64,000 nt of DNA from an uncultured Aquimarina sp. (GCA_937958985.1 CALGLV010000022.1:22803-86802), one strand, 5' to 3'. Shown: positions 28,022-38,245, counted from the stretch's first letter. Notes: generated from the sequence alone by a model not told the origin. Translations and numbers: made by a program.

Positions 28022-29743
28022 TTGAATTTTTTCAAACTTACTGCATATATAATATTTTTAGCCTCCGGCAGTGTGTCTGCTCAAATAGTAAAAGCAAAAG
28101 ACACCTCCAAGGTAATACAAGTTATTTCTGACCGATTAGAAATAAACGAAGCTGAATTTCCTGGAGCCACACTTTTAAGTAAAGTGGATAATCAGGTATA
28201 CCTGAAACACAACGGAATCGAAATATGGTGTGACCAAGCCGTACATTATAGCGAAGATAAGTTTGTGAAAGCTTATGGAAACGTTCGCATGAATCAAGGC
28301 GATACCATTAAAATGAAAAGTCAGTATGCGGAATACAATGGTGCTTCTGAATTCGCTTATGCGAGTACCAATGTTTTTTTAGAAACTCCCGAAAAAAACA
28401 CCTTAAAAACCGATACCTTATTTTTTGACAAGCTAAAACAACAAGCTTATTACCGCAGTGGTGGTACGGTTACCGATACCGCTCAAAATACTTTAAAAAG
28501 TAAAATTGGGCGTTATTTCTTTAAGAAGAAAAAATTTATTTTCACTAAAGATGTTAGTATTGTTAACCCCGAAAATACCGTTAACTCGGAACGCTTAGAT
28601 TATTTTAACGAAATTGGAGAAGCTTACCTCTATGGTCCTTCTACTGTAAAAGGACAAGAAAGTACGCTATATTGTGAACGTGGTTTTTACGATACCAATA
28701 CCGCTATTGGATACGCCATAAAAAATGCGCGAGTTGATTATGACAACCGTCAAGTATATGGAGATAGTATTTTTTACGACAGTAATAACAATTTTGCTTC
28801 GGCTACTAACAATATAAGGGTTATTGATACCGCTAACCAAAGTTTAATAAAAGGGCATTACGCCGAAGTATACAAAGCTAAAGATTCTGTTTTTATAACC
28901 AAAAGAGCGCTGGCAATATCAAAGCAGCAAAACGACACTATTTTTATTCATAGTGACACTTTAATGGTGACTGGTATTCCTAACAAAAGGTTACTTAGGG
29001 GTTTTTACGATACTCGTATTTACAAATCAGGACTTAGCGGTAAGTGCGATTCTATTAGTGTAGACCAAACTACTGGGTTCACCAAAATGATTAGAAATCC
29101 AATACTTTGGAACGGAACCAATCAAATGACAGGTGATACCATTCAATTAATTTCAAATAAAACTACCAACAAATTAGATTCCTTAAAAGTGTACAATAAT
29201 AGTTTTTTAGTACAGCAAGACACTCTTAAACTAGGCTTCAATCAAATTAAAGGTGCTGTACTTTATGGGCTTTTCGAAGAAAATGAATTAAGGCAAGTCG
29301 ATATTGATAAAAATACCGAAACTATCTATTTTCAACGTAACGATAAACAAGAGCTTATTGGTATTAACAAAGTCGTTTCTAGTAGTATAAAAATTCTTTT
29401 TGAAGCTAAAGAAATGACCGATATCTATTATTATACTGATGTTGAAGGCACTTTATTTCAAGAAGAAAACATACCCGAAGAAGAACGGGTTTTAAAGGGT
29501 TTAAATTGGCGAGGTGACGAACGTATTGCCAGTAAAAAGGATTTATTTAAAGGAGAAAAACCTCCACTGTTACCAAAAATACAAGGCTTGCCTTTACCGG
29601 TAGTAGAAGATGACTTTTTTGATGAAGAAACACTGGAACGCTTGTCGGAACAAAAACAAGAATTATCGCGTTTTAAAGATGTTAAGTTAGGTTCTCAAAC
29701 AAAAGCTAGCACAAACAACATTATAGAAACTGAGAGTCCTTAA
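28022..29743 (+). CDS. OstA-like (LptA/LptD N-domain) periplasmic protein
   Basis: A 573-residue exported protein with a signal peptide (residues 1 to about 20, GSVSAQ) and repeated OstA/LptA-type beta-strand units, for example WCDQAVHYSEDKFVKAYGNV, with recurrent DT and NxL pairs. LptA-type proteins form the periplasmic bridge that carries LPS from the inner membrane to LptD. It is long for a simple LptA, so it probably contains two or more jellyroll domains. The start is TTG at 28022. The stop is one base from the aminotransferase start, so they are co-transcribed. Confidence 0.85.
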   Translation: MNFFKLTAYIIFLASGSVSAQIVKAKDTSKVIQVISDRLEINEAEFPGATLLSKVDNQVYLKHNGIEIWCDQAVHYSEDKFVKAYGNVRMNQGDTIKMKSQYAEYNGASEFAYASTNVFLETPEKNTLKTDTLFFDKLKQQAYYRSGGTVTDTAQNTLKSKIGRYFFKKKKFIFTKDVSIVNPENTVNSERLDYFNEIGEAYLYGPSTVKGQESTLYCERGFYDTNTAIGYAIKNARVDYDNRQVYGDSIFYDSNNNFASATNNIRVIDTANQSLIKGHYAEVYKAKDSVFITKRALAISKQQNDTIFIHSDTLMVTGIPNKRLLRGFYDTRIYKSGLSGKCDSISVDQTTGFTKMIRNPILWNGTNQMTGDTIQLISNKTTNKLDSLKVYNNSFLVQQDTLKLGFNQIKGAVLYGLFEENELRQVDIDKNTETIYFQRNDKQELIGINKVVSSSIKILFEAKEMTDIYYYTDVEGTLFQEENIPEEERVLKGLNWRGDERIASKKDLFKGEKPPLLPKIQGLPLPVVEDDFFDEETLERLSEQKQELSRFKDVKLGSQTKASTNNIIETESP

Positions 29744-29744
29744 A

Positions 29745-30926
29745 ATGAAAGACGACTTTTTCAAATATCAAGCACAAACTACCCCCTTCCCTTTAGCAAT
29801 GGAAGTAGCTAAGGCAAAAGGTAGCTACATTTACGATACCGATGGAAAAGCTCATTTAGATTTTGTCGCAGGAGTATCCGCCTGTAGTATAGGTCATTGC
29901 CATCCTGCAGTAGTTAAAGCAATAAAGGATCAAGTCGATAGTTATTTACACGTAATGGTTTATGGTGAATACATTCAAAAGCCTGCTATTGAACTTACTA
30001 AATTGCTTGCAAAACACTTACCAAACCCGTTAAACAAGACTTATTTAACTAACTCCGGAACCGAAGCTATAGAGGGCGCTTTAAAGTTAGCCCGAAGAGT
30101 TACAGGGAGAAGTGAAATTATAGCAGCCCACAAAGCCTACCATGGTAATACCATGGGATCATTAAGTGTTATGGGTTATGAAGAACGTAAGCAAGCTTTT
30201 AGACCACTTATTCCTGATGTAAAGTTTATTGCTTTTAATAATGAGGTTGATATTAATAAAATTACACACAAAACTGCTGGAGTAATTTTAGAAACTATTC
30301 AAGGAGGAGCCGGTTTTATTCAACCTAAAAATGGGTACTTAACCAAAGTAAAAAAACGTTGTGATGAAGTTGGCGCGTTATTAATTTTAGATGAAATACA
30401 GCCTGGCATCGGTAGAACAGGAAAACTTTTTGGTTTTGAAAATTACAATGTAATTCCTGATGTAGTAGTTTTAGGAAAAGGTTTAGGTGGTGGAATGCCT
30501 GTAGGTGCTTTTACCGCGGCTTCAAAACATATGGATTTACTTTCTGAAAATCCAATGTTAGGGCATATAACCACTTTTGGTGGAAATCCTGTTATTGCTT
30601 CCGCTTGTTTAGCAACTGTAAATACTATTATTAATTCTGAATTAATACCCAATACCTTAACTAAAGAAATACTTTTTCGAAAGCACTTAGCGCACCCACT
30701 AATAACAGAAGTTAGAGGTATTGGATTAATGCTAATCATTATACTTCCTTCTGCGGAGTTGGCTGTTGAATTAGTGATGAAATGTAAAGAAAAAGGGTTG
30801 ATTCTTTTTTTCTTATTATTCGAAAAAAAAGCTGTGAGGATTACACCTCCATTAACTATTTCTGAAGAAGAAATATTACTTGGCTGTTCTATAATAAAAG
30901 AAACCCTTAACGAATTAAATAATTAA
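29745..30926 (+). CDS. Class III aminotransferase (acetylornithine-type)
   Basis: A 393-residue PLP aminotransferase. It shows SGTEAIEGALKLAR (104-117), LILDEIQPGIGRTG with D216 and the PLP lysine K245 in VLGKGLGGGMP. The family includes acetylornithine, putrescine and 4-aminobutyrate aminotransferases; length and motifs suit an omega-amino-acid type. No arginine or polyamine genes are near, so the substrate remains open. It starts one base after the OstA-like gene, an arrangement that links it by transcript rather than by obvious function. Confidence 0.92.
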   Translation: MKDDFFKYQAQTTPFPLAMEVAKAKGSYIYDTDGKAHLDFVAGVSACSIGHCHPAVVKAIKDQVDSYLHVMVYGEYIQKPAIELTKLLAKHLPNPLNKTYLTNSGTEAIEGALKLARRVTGRSEIIAAHKAYHGNTMGSLSVMGYEERKQAFRPLIPDVKFIAFNNEVDINKITHKTAGVILETIQGGAGFIQPKNGYLTKVKKRCDEVGALLILDEIQPGIGRTGKLFGFENYNVIPDVVVLGKGLGGGMPVGAFTAASKHMDLLSENPMLGHITTFGGNPVIASACLATVNTIINSELIPNTLTKEILFRKHLAHPLITEVRGIGLMLIIILPSAELAVELVMKCKEKGLILFFLLFEKKAVRITPPLTISEEEILLGCSIIKETLNELNN

Positions 30927-30981
30927 AACCGCTGTACAATAGGCTTTTAAACTATAATTTGTTAATTTTATCAAAAAAAAT

Positions 30982-32421
30982 ATGAAAAAAATATTTTCTA
31001 GCTTCTTAGCAATTGGTTTACTTTTTAGTAGCTGTGGTAATAATGACGATGATAATAGTAATAGCTCAACGCTAAGTCCAAGCGAGATAAATTTATTTAT
31101 ATATAACGGTCTTAATGCTGTTTACTTGTATCAAGATGAAGTCCCCGATTTGGCTAACGATCGTTTTTCCAATGCTTCCGAAAGAAATGATTTTATTTCG
31201 AGAGCTGGTAGCCCTGAGTCTTTCTTTGAAACATTAACTACTGTAGAAGATCGATTTAGCTGGATTGTAGATGATTTTGAAGAATTAGAAAGAAGTTTTG
31301 AAGGAACTTCTTTAAGTAGCGGAATGAAGTTTTATATAGTACCTTTTTCTAACGGAGGAAATGAAAGGCTTATTGTTGTATATGATGTGGTTAAAAATAG
31401 CCCTGCTGACAATGTTGGTGTAAAACGAGGTATGTTTTTTACTCTAATTAACGGCCAGCAAATTAATGTTAATAACCAAAACAAACTTTTTACCGATACT
31501 GCTTTTAGTTTAACTGAAGGTATTATTGATAGTAATAATAGTTTTGTTATTACCGATAATGTTGTAAACATTAATAAAATTGAACTTACAGAAAATCCCA
31601 TTGCTATTTCAAAAGTAATCCTTGTTGAAAACAGTAGAATAGCCTACATACAATACAATGGATTTGTAAGTAATTTTGACGAAGAACTCAATGATGTTTT
31701 TGGCAACTTCAAAAATGAAAATGTTACTGATTTAGTACTTGATTTTAGATATAATGGAGGAGGTTCTGTAGCATCGGCTGATGCACTTATGGGAATGATT
31801 ACAGGCGATTTGGAAAATGAAATTTTAGCCAAAATTAGGTACAACTCAAATATTACCGCTCAAGTAAGTGCTGAAAACTCACTATTAAGATTTTCTAATG
31901 AAACATTTAACGAAAACACCCCTTTAAATTCATTAAATCTTAACAAAATTTATGTAATTACCTCCAAAGAGCAAACAGCCTCTGCTAGTGAATTAGTAAT
32001 TAATAGTCTCAAACCTTATATAGATGTTGTAGTTATTGGTGACGAAAGAGGAACTGTAGGGAAATCTCAAGGTTCAAATACCATATACGATTCTCCTTCT
32101 TTATTTTCTAGAGAAAATGTAAATCCAAATCACACCTATGCAATGCAACCTTTAATATCTGAGTTAATAAATAGTAATAATGTAAGAGTAGATCCTATTA
32201 CAGGTATACTACCTAATATATTAATACAGGAAGATTTTACAAACCTAGGTGTTTTAGGTTCGCCAGAAGAAAGATTGCTAAAAGTAGCAATAGACGAAAT
32301 CACTGGTCGAAATATACTCAGCTTAAAAAAAGTATCTTCTAATCCATTTGGAAAAATTATTGGTAATGAATCAATGTACAAGAAAAATTATCAACGTATG
32401 TATCACAATATTCTACAATAA
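30982..32421 (+). CDS. S41-family (C-terminal processing) peptidase, lipoprotein
   Basis: A 479-residue lipoprotein: a signal peptide with lipobox L-F-S-S-C18, an Asp/Asn-rich tether, a degenerate PDZ-like region (about 110-200) and an S41 domain. VLDFRYNGGG, the catalytic serine in TASASELVINS and the lysine in GTVGKSQGS give the expected Ser-Lys pair. It should be a periplasm- or surface-exposed endopeptidase that cleaves near C-termini. A clear terminator follows at 32485-32516. Confidence 0.93.
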   Translation: MKKIFSSFLAIGLLFSSCGNNDDDNSNSSTLSPSEINLFIYNGLNAVYLYQDEVPDLANDRFSNASERNDFISRAGSPESFFETLTTVEDRFSWIVDDFEELERSFEGTSLSSGMKFYIVPFSNGGNERLIVVYDVVKNSPADNVGVKRGMFFTLINGQQINVNNQNKLFTDTAFSLTEGIIDSNNSFVITDNVVNINKIELTENPIAISKVILVENSRIAYIQYNGFVSNFDEELNDVFGNFKNENVTDLVLDFRYNGGGSVASADALMGMITGDLENEILAKIRYNSNITAQVSAENSLLRFSNETFNENTPLNSLNLNKIYVITSKEQTASASELVINSLKPYIDVVVIGDERGTVGKSQGSNTIYDSPSLFSRENVNPNHTYAMQPLISELINSNNVRVDPITGILPNILIQEDFTNLGVLGSPEERLLKVAIDEITGRNILSLKKVSSNPFGKIIGNESMYKKNYQRMYHNILQ

Positions 32422-32484
32422 AAAAAATGGAACGCTCTTATTAGAATAACATCTAATAAATAACGTTAAATATATATTTATTAC

Positions 32485-32516
32485 AAGCCCAATAACTACA
32501 ATATTATTGGGCTTTT
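32485..32516. terminator. Intrinsic terminator after the S41 peptidase
   Basis: A perfect 11-base stem AAGCCCAATAA / TTATTGGGCTT (32485-32495 and 32504-32514) with an eight-base loop is followed by a short T run. Confidence 0.88.
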
Positions 32517-32554
32517 GTTATTTTAGCATATTACTCAAATGTGAAAAATAATAC

Positions 32555-34732
32555 ATGATTACAATTTCTTCTAAAACATTACAAGATTTAGAATTCAAAA
32601 CTGTTCAAAAGCAACTTTCTGAATATTGCACCACAGAAAAAGGGGTTCTAAAAGCCCTAGAGTTAGTACCTTATTCCGAAGTGGCTGTATTGCGTGATGA
32701 GTTATTTAAAGTGAATGAATATAAAGCTTCTTTTTTACAAGACGGTAGAATTCCCAATCATGGATATGATGTTATCGATAAGGAAATTAAACTATTAGGT
32801 ATTGAAAATACTTTTTTAGAAGCATTAAGTTTAAAGAAAATTGTTTCCTTAAATATAAGTGTAAACGATATGCTTACTTTTTTCAAAAAGAAAGTAGAGC
32901 TATACCCTACTCTAGCTTCCGCTGCCCTGCATATTACGTTCACAAATGACTTAATTCAAAATATTGAAGCCGTAATTGATAAATTCGGAGAAGTTAAAAA
33001 TAGTGCTTCGCATGAATTAAATAGAATTAGAAAAGCAATCGTAAATGTACAATCGCAACTCAACGGTAGTTTTGGCCGTGATTTAAGCAGGTATAACGCG
33101 CAAGGTTATTTAGATGAAATTAGAGAATCAATAGTTGATAACCGAAGGGTATTAGCTGTTAAAGCAATGCACCGTCGTAAAGTTAAGGGAGCCGTTATGG
33201 GGAGTTCTAAAACTGGAAGTATTGTATATATAGAACCTGAAGCTACGAGAACTTACAATAATGAATTAAGCAATTTACTTTTTGAAGAACGTGAGGAGGT
33301 TGTTAAAATTTTAAAAACACTTACCGATGTTATTCGTCCCTATTCTGAAATTTTGATTGATTTTCAGGAATATTTAAGTGCCATAGATCTTATTTCTGCT
33401 AAAACAAAATATGCAGAAAGCATGAATGGCATATTACCTAAAATATCAAAAGAAAGAGATTTATTTTTAAAAGATGCCTATCATCCGTTATTGTATTTAA
33501 ATAACATTTCTAAAGGCGAAAAAACATACCCACAAACTATTCATTTAGAAGAAGGTAGTAGAATTATTGTTATTTCAGGACCTAACGCAGGGGGTAAAAG
33601 TATCACCCTTAAAACAGTCGGTTTATTACAAATAATGCTTCAAAGTGGTTTATTAATTCCTGTGCATGAATATAGTCGTGTTTGTTTGTTCGATACAATA
33701 TTAACAGATATTGGTGATAACCAATCTATCGAAAATCATTTAAGTACTTATAGTTACCGCCTAAAAAACATGAATTACTTTCTACGAAAGTGTAATCAAA
33801 ACACCTTGTTTTTAATTGATGAGTTTGGAACAGGATCGGATCCTGAATTAGGTGGTGCTTTGGCAGAAGCTTTTTTAGAAGTTTTCTATGAAAGAGAAGC
33901 ATTTGGAATAATTACTACGCATTATGCAAACCTTAAAATGCTAGCTAACGAGTTGCCTGCCATTTCGAATGCCAATATGCTATTTGATGCGCAAAGTCTA
34001 CGCCCTTTATTTAAACTTCATTTAGGAGAAGCGGGTAGTTCGTTTACTTTTGAAGTGGCTCAAAAAAACGGAATTCCATTTAGCTTAATCAATAAAGCTA
34101 AAAAGAAAGTAGAGCGAGGTAAAATTCGTTTTGATAAAAGTATTGCTAATCTACAAAAAGAACGCTCTAAACTTGAAAAAACACGCACTAAACTATCACA
34201 CGAAGCCAATAAAGCTGGTGATGAAAAAGAAAAACTTGAAAAAATAAACGAACGAGTACAGAAAAAACTTGAAAGTTACCAAGAGCTTTATGATGCCAAT
34301 CAGCGTTTGATTTATTTAGGAAATAAAGTAAAAACTTTAAGCGAAACGTATTACCGTAACAAAAAGAAAAAAGCTGTTACCGATGAATTTATGAAAATCA
34401 TTGAAATAGAAAATTCTAAAATTAAAAAACAAACAGCTAAAGAAAGAAAAGCAGACGTTTTAAAACAAAAAAGAGCTGAAAAAGAAGTTTCTGAAAAAGT
34501 AGAGGTTATTCGAAAAGAAAAAGAAAAGAAAAAAGCCGAAATTGAAGCTAAAGAGAAGGCAATTAAGCCTAAAGTAACGCTGAAACTTAATGATAGGGTG
34601 CGTATGTTTGATGGTAAAGCTATCGGAACTATAGATTCGATTGAAAAAAAGAAAGCTATTGTTAATTACGGTTTATTTACTACCAACGTGAATTTGGATT
34701 TACTAGAGTTAGTCGAACGATCAAAAAAATAG
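32555..34732 (+). CDS. mutS2: MutS2-family ATPase without Smr domain
   Basis: A 725-residue MutS2-type protein. The core and clamp region spans about 1-300, the ATPase has Walker A GPNAGGKS (342-349) and Walker B LFLIDEFGTGSDPE, a long coiled-coil arm covers about 520-660 (KKVERGKIRFDKS to KEKEKKKAEIEAKEKA), and a KOW-like end begins LNDRVRMFDG. The protein stops there and lacks the C-terminal Smr nuclease domain of many MutS2 proteins, so cleavage activity may be absent. Probable roles are suppression of recombination or ribosome rescue. rdgB follows 47 bases downstream. Confidence 0.94.
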   Translation: MITISSKTLQDLEFKTVQKQLSEYCTTEKGVLKALELVPYSEVAVLRDELFKVNEYKASFLQDGRIPNHGYDVIDKEIKLLGIENTFLEALSLKKIVSLNISVNDMLTFFKKKVELYPTLASAALHITFTNDLIQNIEAVIDKFGEVKNSASHELNRIRKAIVNVQSQLNGSFGRDLSRYNAQGYLDEIRESIVDNRRVLAVKAMHRRKVKGAVMGSSKTGSIVYIEPEATRTYNNELSNLLFEEREEVVKILKTLTDVIRPYSEILIDFQEYLSAIDLISAKTKYAESMNGILPKISKERDLFLKDAYHPLLYLNNISKGEKTYPQTIHLEEGSRIIVISGPNAGGKSITLKTVGLLQIMLQSGLLIPVHEYSRVCLFDTILTDIGDNQSIENHLSTYSYRLKNMNYFLRKCNQNTLFLIDEFGTGSDPELGGALAEAFLEVFYEREAFGIITTHYANLKMLANELPAISNANMLFDAQSLRPLFKLHLGEAGSSFTFEVAQKNGIPFSLINKAKKKVERGKIRFDKSIANLQKERSKLEKTRTKLSHEANKAGDEKEKLEKINERVQKKLESYQELYDANQRLIYLGNKVKTLSETYYRNKKKKAVTDEFMKIIEIENSKIKKQTAKERKADVLKQKRAEKEVSEKVEVIRKEKEKKKAEIEAKEKAIKPKVTLKLNDRVRMFDGKAIGTIDSIEKKKAIVNYGLFTTNVNLDLLELVERSKK

Positions 34733-34779
34733 TTTAACAAAAATTAAACGAGTGGAACTATTTTAAATCAACACAGAAT

Positions 34780-35358
34780 ATGAAAATTGTATTTGCTACA
34801 AACAATCAAAATAAAGTTAGAGAAGTTCAAAATTTACTTCCTAAAACTATAGAAATACTTAGTTTAAAAGATATTGGTTGCTTGGAAGATATCCCTGAAA
34901 CTTCCGATACCATTGCTGGGAATGCGCTTCAAAAAGCGGAATACGTTTACTCAAACTATCACCATGCCTGTTTTGCTGATGATACCGGTTTAGAAGTAAC
35001 TGCTCTTAACGGAGAACCCGGTATTTTTTCTGCTCGTTATGCAGGTCCTCAAAAAAATTCCGAAGACAATATGCAAAAACTTTTAACGAATCTGAATGGT
35101 AAATATGATCGAAATGCTCAGTTTAAAACGGTAATCGCTGTTAAAGGAATCAATACTGAAGCGGTGTTGTTTGAAGGAATTTGCAAAGGGGAAATTACCA
35201 CTACAAAACAAGGTGGCGAAGGCTTTGGTTATGACCCAATATTTAAACCTAACGGATACAATGAAACATTTGCTCAAATGCCATTAAGCTTGAAAAATAA
35301 AATTGGTCATCGTGGGAAAGCAGTTCAATTACTTATCGACTTTTTAGAAAACTTATAA
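34780..35358 (+). CDS. rdgB: XTP/dITP pyrophosphatase (RdgB/HAM1)
   Basis: A 192-residue house-cleaning pyrophosphatase that removes ITP, dITP and XTP. It has FATNNQNKVREV at the start, FADDTGLEV with the metal-binding aspartates, SARYAG, and GEGFGYDPIF near the end. Length is normal. It is convergent with the methylase gene that ends at 35378, only 19 bases away, with no obvious hairpin between them. Confidence 0.97.
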   Translation: MKIVFATNNQNKVREVQNLLPKTIEILSLKDIGCLEDIPETSDTIAGNALQKAEYVYSNYHHACFADDTGLEVTALNGEPGIFSARYAGPQKNSEDNMQKLLTNLNGKYDRNAQFKTVIAVKGINTEAVLFEGICKGEITTTKQGGEGFGYDPIFKPNGYNETFAQMPLSLKNKIGHRGKAVQLLIDFLENL

Positions 35359-35377
35359 GCCCAAATTATCAAAAAAA

Positions 35378-36094
35378 CTATTCCTTATGAATTATAAAAA
35401 TACAAGGTCGTTTTTGTAAGTCTACAGTAGTTTTATTCCAGTCATCTATAGTTTTAGTTTTAATATATTCGGTAGTGAGTGTTATATCGGCTGCAATACA
35501 CAAGCGTGTGCTTTTAGTTAAAATCGATTTTAAATCTTCAAATACTCTTTGATTACGATAAGGGGTTTCAATAAAAATTTGACTGTGATTTTGCTCTTGT
35601 GATATGCGTTCTAACTGGCGTATTTTTTGTTTTCTTTCTTGTTTATCAATTGGTAAATATCCATTAAAAGAAAAACCCTGCCCATTCATTCCGCTCGACA
35701 TCATTGCTAATAATATAGACGAAGGCCCTACCATAGGAATTACCGGTATGTTTTTCTGATGAGCAATAGTAACCACTGCTGCACCAGGATCGGCAATACC
35801 AGGACAGCCTGCTTCAGACAAAACACCTATATTTAATCCTTTTATACATGGCTCTAAAAAACTAGGCAGCTCACTCTCTACTGTAAATTTATTAATTGTT
35901 TCAAAATGCAAATTTGACTGAGACTTTGTTGGGCATATTTTTTTTATAAACCTACGCGCAGTTTTTTCATTTTCTACAATGTAGTAATCCGTAGATTCTA
36001 TAATTTTTTTAATAGAAATTGGAAGTACTTCCAATTTGATATCCTCGCCTAAACGGGTAGGAATCAAATATAGTTTACCAATAAGAGTATCCAT
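35378..36094 (-). CDS. Tetrapyrrole-methylase-fold SAM methyltransferase (RsmI-like)
   Basis: A 238-residue member of the tetrapyrrole methylase superfamily, closest in pattern to RsmI (16S rRNA C1402 2'-O-methyltransferase). It begins KLYLIPTRLGED and contains SEAGCPGIADPGAAVV, VGPSSILLAMMSSG, FNGYLP and IFIETPYRN. The usual SDAGxPxxSDPG is altered to SEAGCPGIADPG, so it may be a paralogue rather than RsmI itself. It is downstream of dnaA and the phosphatase gene on the minus strand. Confidence 0.88.
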   Translation of the reverse strand: MDTLIGKLYLIPTRLGEDIKLEVLPISIKKIIESTDYYIVENEKTARRFIKKICPTKSQSNLHFETINKFTVESELPSFLEPCIKGLNIGVLSEAGCPGIADPGAAVVTIAHQKNIPVIPMVGPSSILLAMMSSGMNGQGFSFNGYLPIDKQERKQKIRQLERISQEQNHSQIFIETPYRNQRVFEDLKSILTKSTRLCIAADITLTTEYIKTKTIDDWNKTTVDLQKRPCIFIIHKE

Positions 36095-36155
36095 TGTTAA
36101 GTAGGTTAAATAAGTTTCGGTTTATAAAAGTATAAAAAATACTCTAAGTGCCCAA

Positions 36156-36617
36156 TTAAATTCTATTGGCTATTTTTTGACAAGCAGCTTCTAATAACGA
36201 ATAAACATGATCAAACCCAGCATCACCTCCATAATACGGGTCGGGTACCTCTGCATTACCATTAGGAAAAGATTCGTTTAAAATTAACTGCACTTTTGAT
36301 TTTTCTGCTTCGGAAGAGGCTAACTCCAACACATTGTAGTAGTTTTCTAAATCCATTACAAAAATAAAATCAAACATTTCAAAATGTTCAACTTCAAATT
36401 GTTGCGCTTGTTGCTTTGAAATATCTAAGCCATTCTTTTTAGCGACAGCTATAGATCTGGGATCTGGAGATTTACCTTGATGGTAATTCGCTGTTCCGGC
36501 AGAATCAACACTGTATTTATTGGAGTCTAATTTACTTTTAAGAATACCTTCGGCTAAAGGGGATCTACAAATATTCCCCAAACACACCATTAAAATATTA
36601 ATTGATGTATTTTTCAT
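36156..36617 (-). CDS. Low molecular weight protein-tyrosine phosphatase
   Basis: A 153-residue phosphatase with the P-loop C12-L-G-N-I-C-R18-S (CxxxxxRS) and the general-acid loop DPYYGG. This family dephosphorylates tyrosine or arginine residues on proteins; in bacteria some members control capsule or stress pathways. The ATG is immediately after the dnaA stop, so the two are co-transcribed. Confidence 0.96.
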   Translation of the reverse strand: MKNTSINILMVCLGNICRSPLAEGILKSKLDSNKYSVDSAGTANYHQGKSPDPRSIAVAKKNGLDISKQQAQQFEVEHFEMFDFIFVMDLENYYNVLELASSEAEKSKVQLILNESFPNGNAEVPDPYYGGDAGFDHVYSLLEAACQKIANRI

Positions 36618-38045
36618 TTACATAGAAAGTTTATGAGTAAGATCTTCTACGTATTTTTTAAATTGTTTATCTGTAGTACTTAAGTTATTTACTGTTTTAC
36701 AAGCATGTAATACAGTTGCATGATCTCTTTTTCCGATTTGACTACCAATACTTGCCAATGAAGCTTTGGTTAATTTTTTCGAAAAATACATTGCTAATTG
36801 ACGTGCTTGAACAATATGTCTTTTTCTTGTTTTAGATTGAAGCGTTTCAACATCCATAGAAAAATAATCGCTTACGACCTTTTGAATGTATTCAATAGAA
36901 ACTTCACGTTTCGTGTTTTTTACGTAATTCTCAACAAGTGTATTAGCTAAATCTAGTGTAATTTCTTGTTTATTGTATGACGAATGCGCTATTAAAGAAA
37001 TTATTGCACCTTCCAACTCTCTAATATTTGTTTTGATATTATTGGCTAAAAATTGTACAATTTCCTCAGGCATTTCCACACCATCTTGAAAAAGTTTATT
37101 GTTAATTATTGATATACGCGTTTCATAATCAGGGAAATTTAATTCCGCGGATAATCCCCATTTAAATCGAGATAACAAACGCTGTTCAATATCTTGCATA
37201 TCAACAGGTGCTTTATCAGAAGTTAAAATTACCTGCTTTCCATTTTGGTGTAAATGGTTAAAAATATGAAAGAAAACATCTTGTGTACCTGCTTTACCTG
37301 AAAGGAACTGTACATCATCAACGATTAGAACATCTATAATTTGGTAAAAATGAATAAAATCATTTCTATTGTTCTTTTTTACAGACTCTATATATTGTTG
37401 TGTAAATTTTTCTGCAGAAACATATAACACTGTTTTTTCAGGAAATTTTTCCTTAACCTCAACACCAATGGCATGCGCTAAGTGCGTTTTCCCTAAACCT
37501 ACTCCTCCAAAAATAAGTAACGGATTAAAAGAAGTTCCTCCTGGCTTGTTTGCAATTGCATAACCCGCAGATCGAGCCAACCTGTTAGAGTCTCCTTCTA
37601 AAAAATTTTCAAAATTAAAGTTTATATTTAATTGAGAATCTATCTTAACATCTCTAATCCCTGGAATAACAAAAGGGTTTTTTAATTCTGGGTTTTTAAC
37701 TTTAAGAGGCACGTTCACTTCTTGTGTCTTCATGCTAGCTCTATTTGAACTAGGAAGATTTTCGGTAAACGATTTATTTTCTCCTTTAGAATTCCCCATA
37801 TTAATAACATAGAGCAATTTTGCATTTTCGCCCAGTTCTCGAACCAAGGCACTTTTTAAGATCTTTACATAATGCTCTTCTAACCACTCATAAAAAAATT
37901 TACTAGGCACTTGGATACTCAATGCATCCTGTGTTAATTTAACAGCTTTTATTGGTTCAAACCAAGTTCTGTAAGATTGCGGTGAAATATTATCCTGAAT
38001 ATAAGTCAGACAATTTCCCCATACAACTTCTGCTGTTATAGTCAT
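36618..38045 (-). CDS. dnaA: Chromosomal replication initiator DnaA
   Basis: A 475-residue DnaA. It has domain I (about 1-90), a linker, the AAA+ domain with Walker A GGVGLGKTHL and Walker B VDDVQFLSGK, and the C-terminal DNA-binding domain with RDHATVLHACKTV, which recognises DnaA boxes. It is the initiator of chromosome replication. The 200-base upstream gap contains only one poor DnaA-box-like sequence, so there is no sign that the origin is here. It is divergent from the thioesterase gene. Confidence 0.98.
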   Translation of the reverse strand: MTITAEVVWGNCLTYIQDNISPQSYRTWFEPIKAVKLTQDALSIQVPSKFFYEWLEEHYVKILKSALVRELGENAKLLYVINMGNSKGENKSFTENLPSSNRASMKTQEVNVPLKVKNPELKNPFVIPGIRDVKIDSQLNINFNFENFLEGDSNRLARSAGYAIANKPGGTSFNPLLIFGGVGLGKTHLAHAIGVEVKEKFPEKTVLYVSAEKFTQQYIESVKKNNRNDFIHFYQIIDVLIVDDVQFLSGKAGTQDVFFHIFNHLHQNGKQVILTSDKAPVDMQDIEQRLLSRFKWGLSAELNFPDYETRISIINNKLFQDGVEMPEEIVQFLANNIKTNIRELEGAIISLIAHSSYNKQEITLDLANTLVENYVKNTKREVSIEYIQKVVSDYFSMDVETLQSKTRKRHIVQARQLAMYFSKKLTKASLASIGSQIGKRDHATVLHACKTVNNLSTTDKQFKKYVEDLTHKLSM

Positions 38046-38245
38046 AGTTTTATTTAAGTTTGCGGTTGTGTTAATATAATCAAATTAGAATAATTTACCT
38101 TTTGGTAAGTACCTTATTCAACTAGTACAAATATGTGAACAAAATGGGATATAAAAAAATCAACACCATATTGGATTTGTTATTTTTTTTGCCTAGTCTA
38201 AAATTAATAATTGAAAAAAAAATCATAAATTAAAAAATCGTTTAA

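Noticed and set aside
30443..30739. 98-codon minus-strand frame inside the aminotransferase gene
   Set aside because: Entirely within a gene with intact PLP motifs; no recognisable protein features.
38134..38142. DnaA-box-like TGTGAACAA upstream of dnaA, as a sign of a replication origin
   Set aside because: Two mismatches to the consensus, only one copy, and no AT-rich repeat cluster beyond the general composition.
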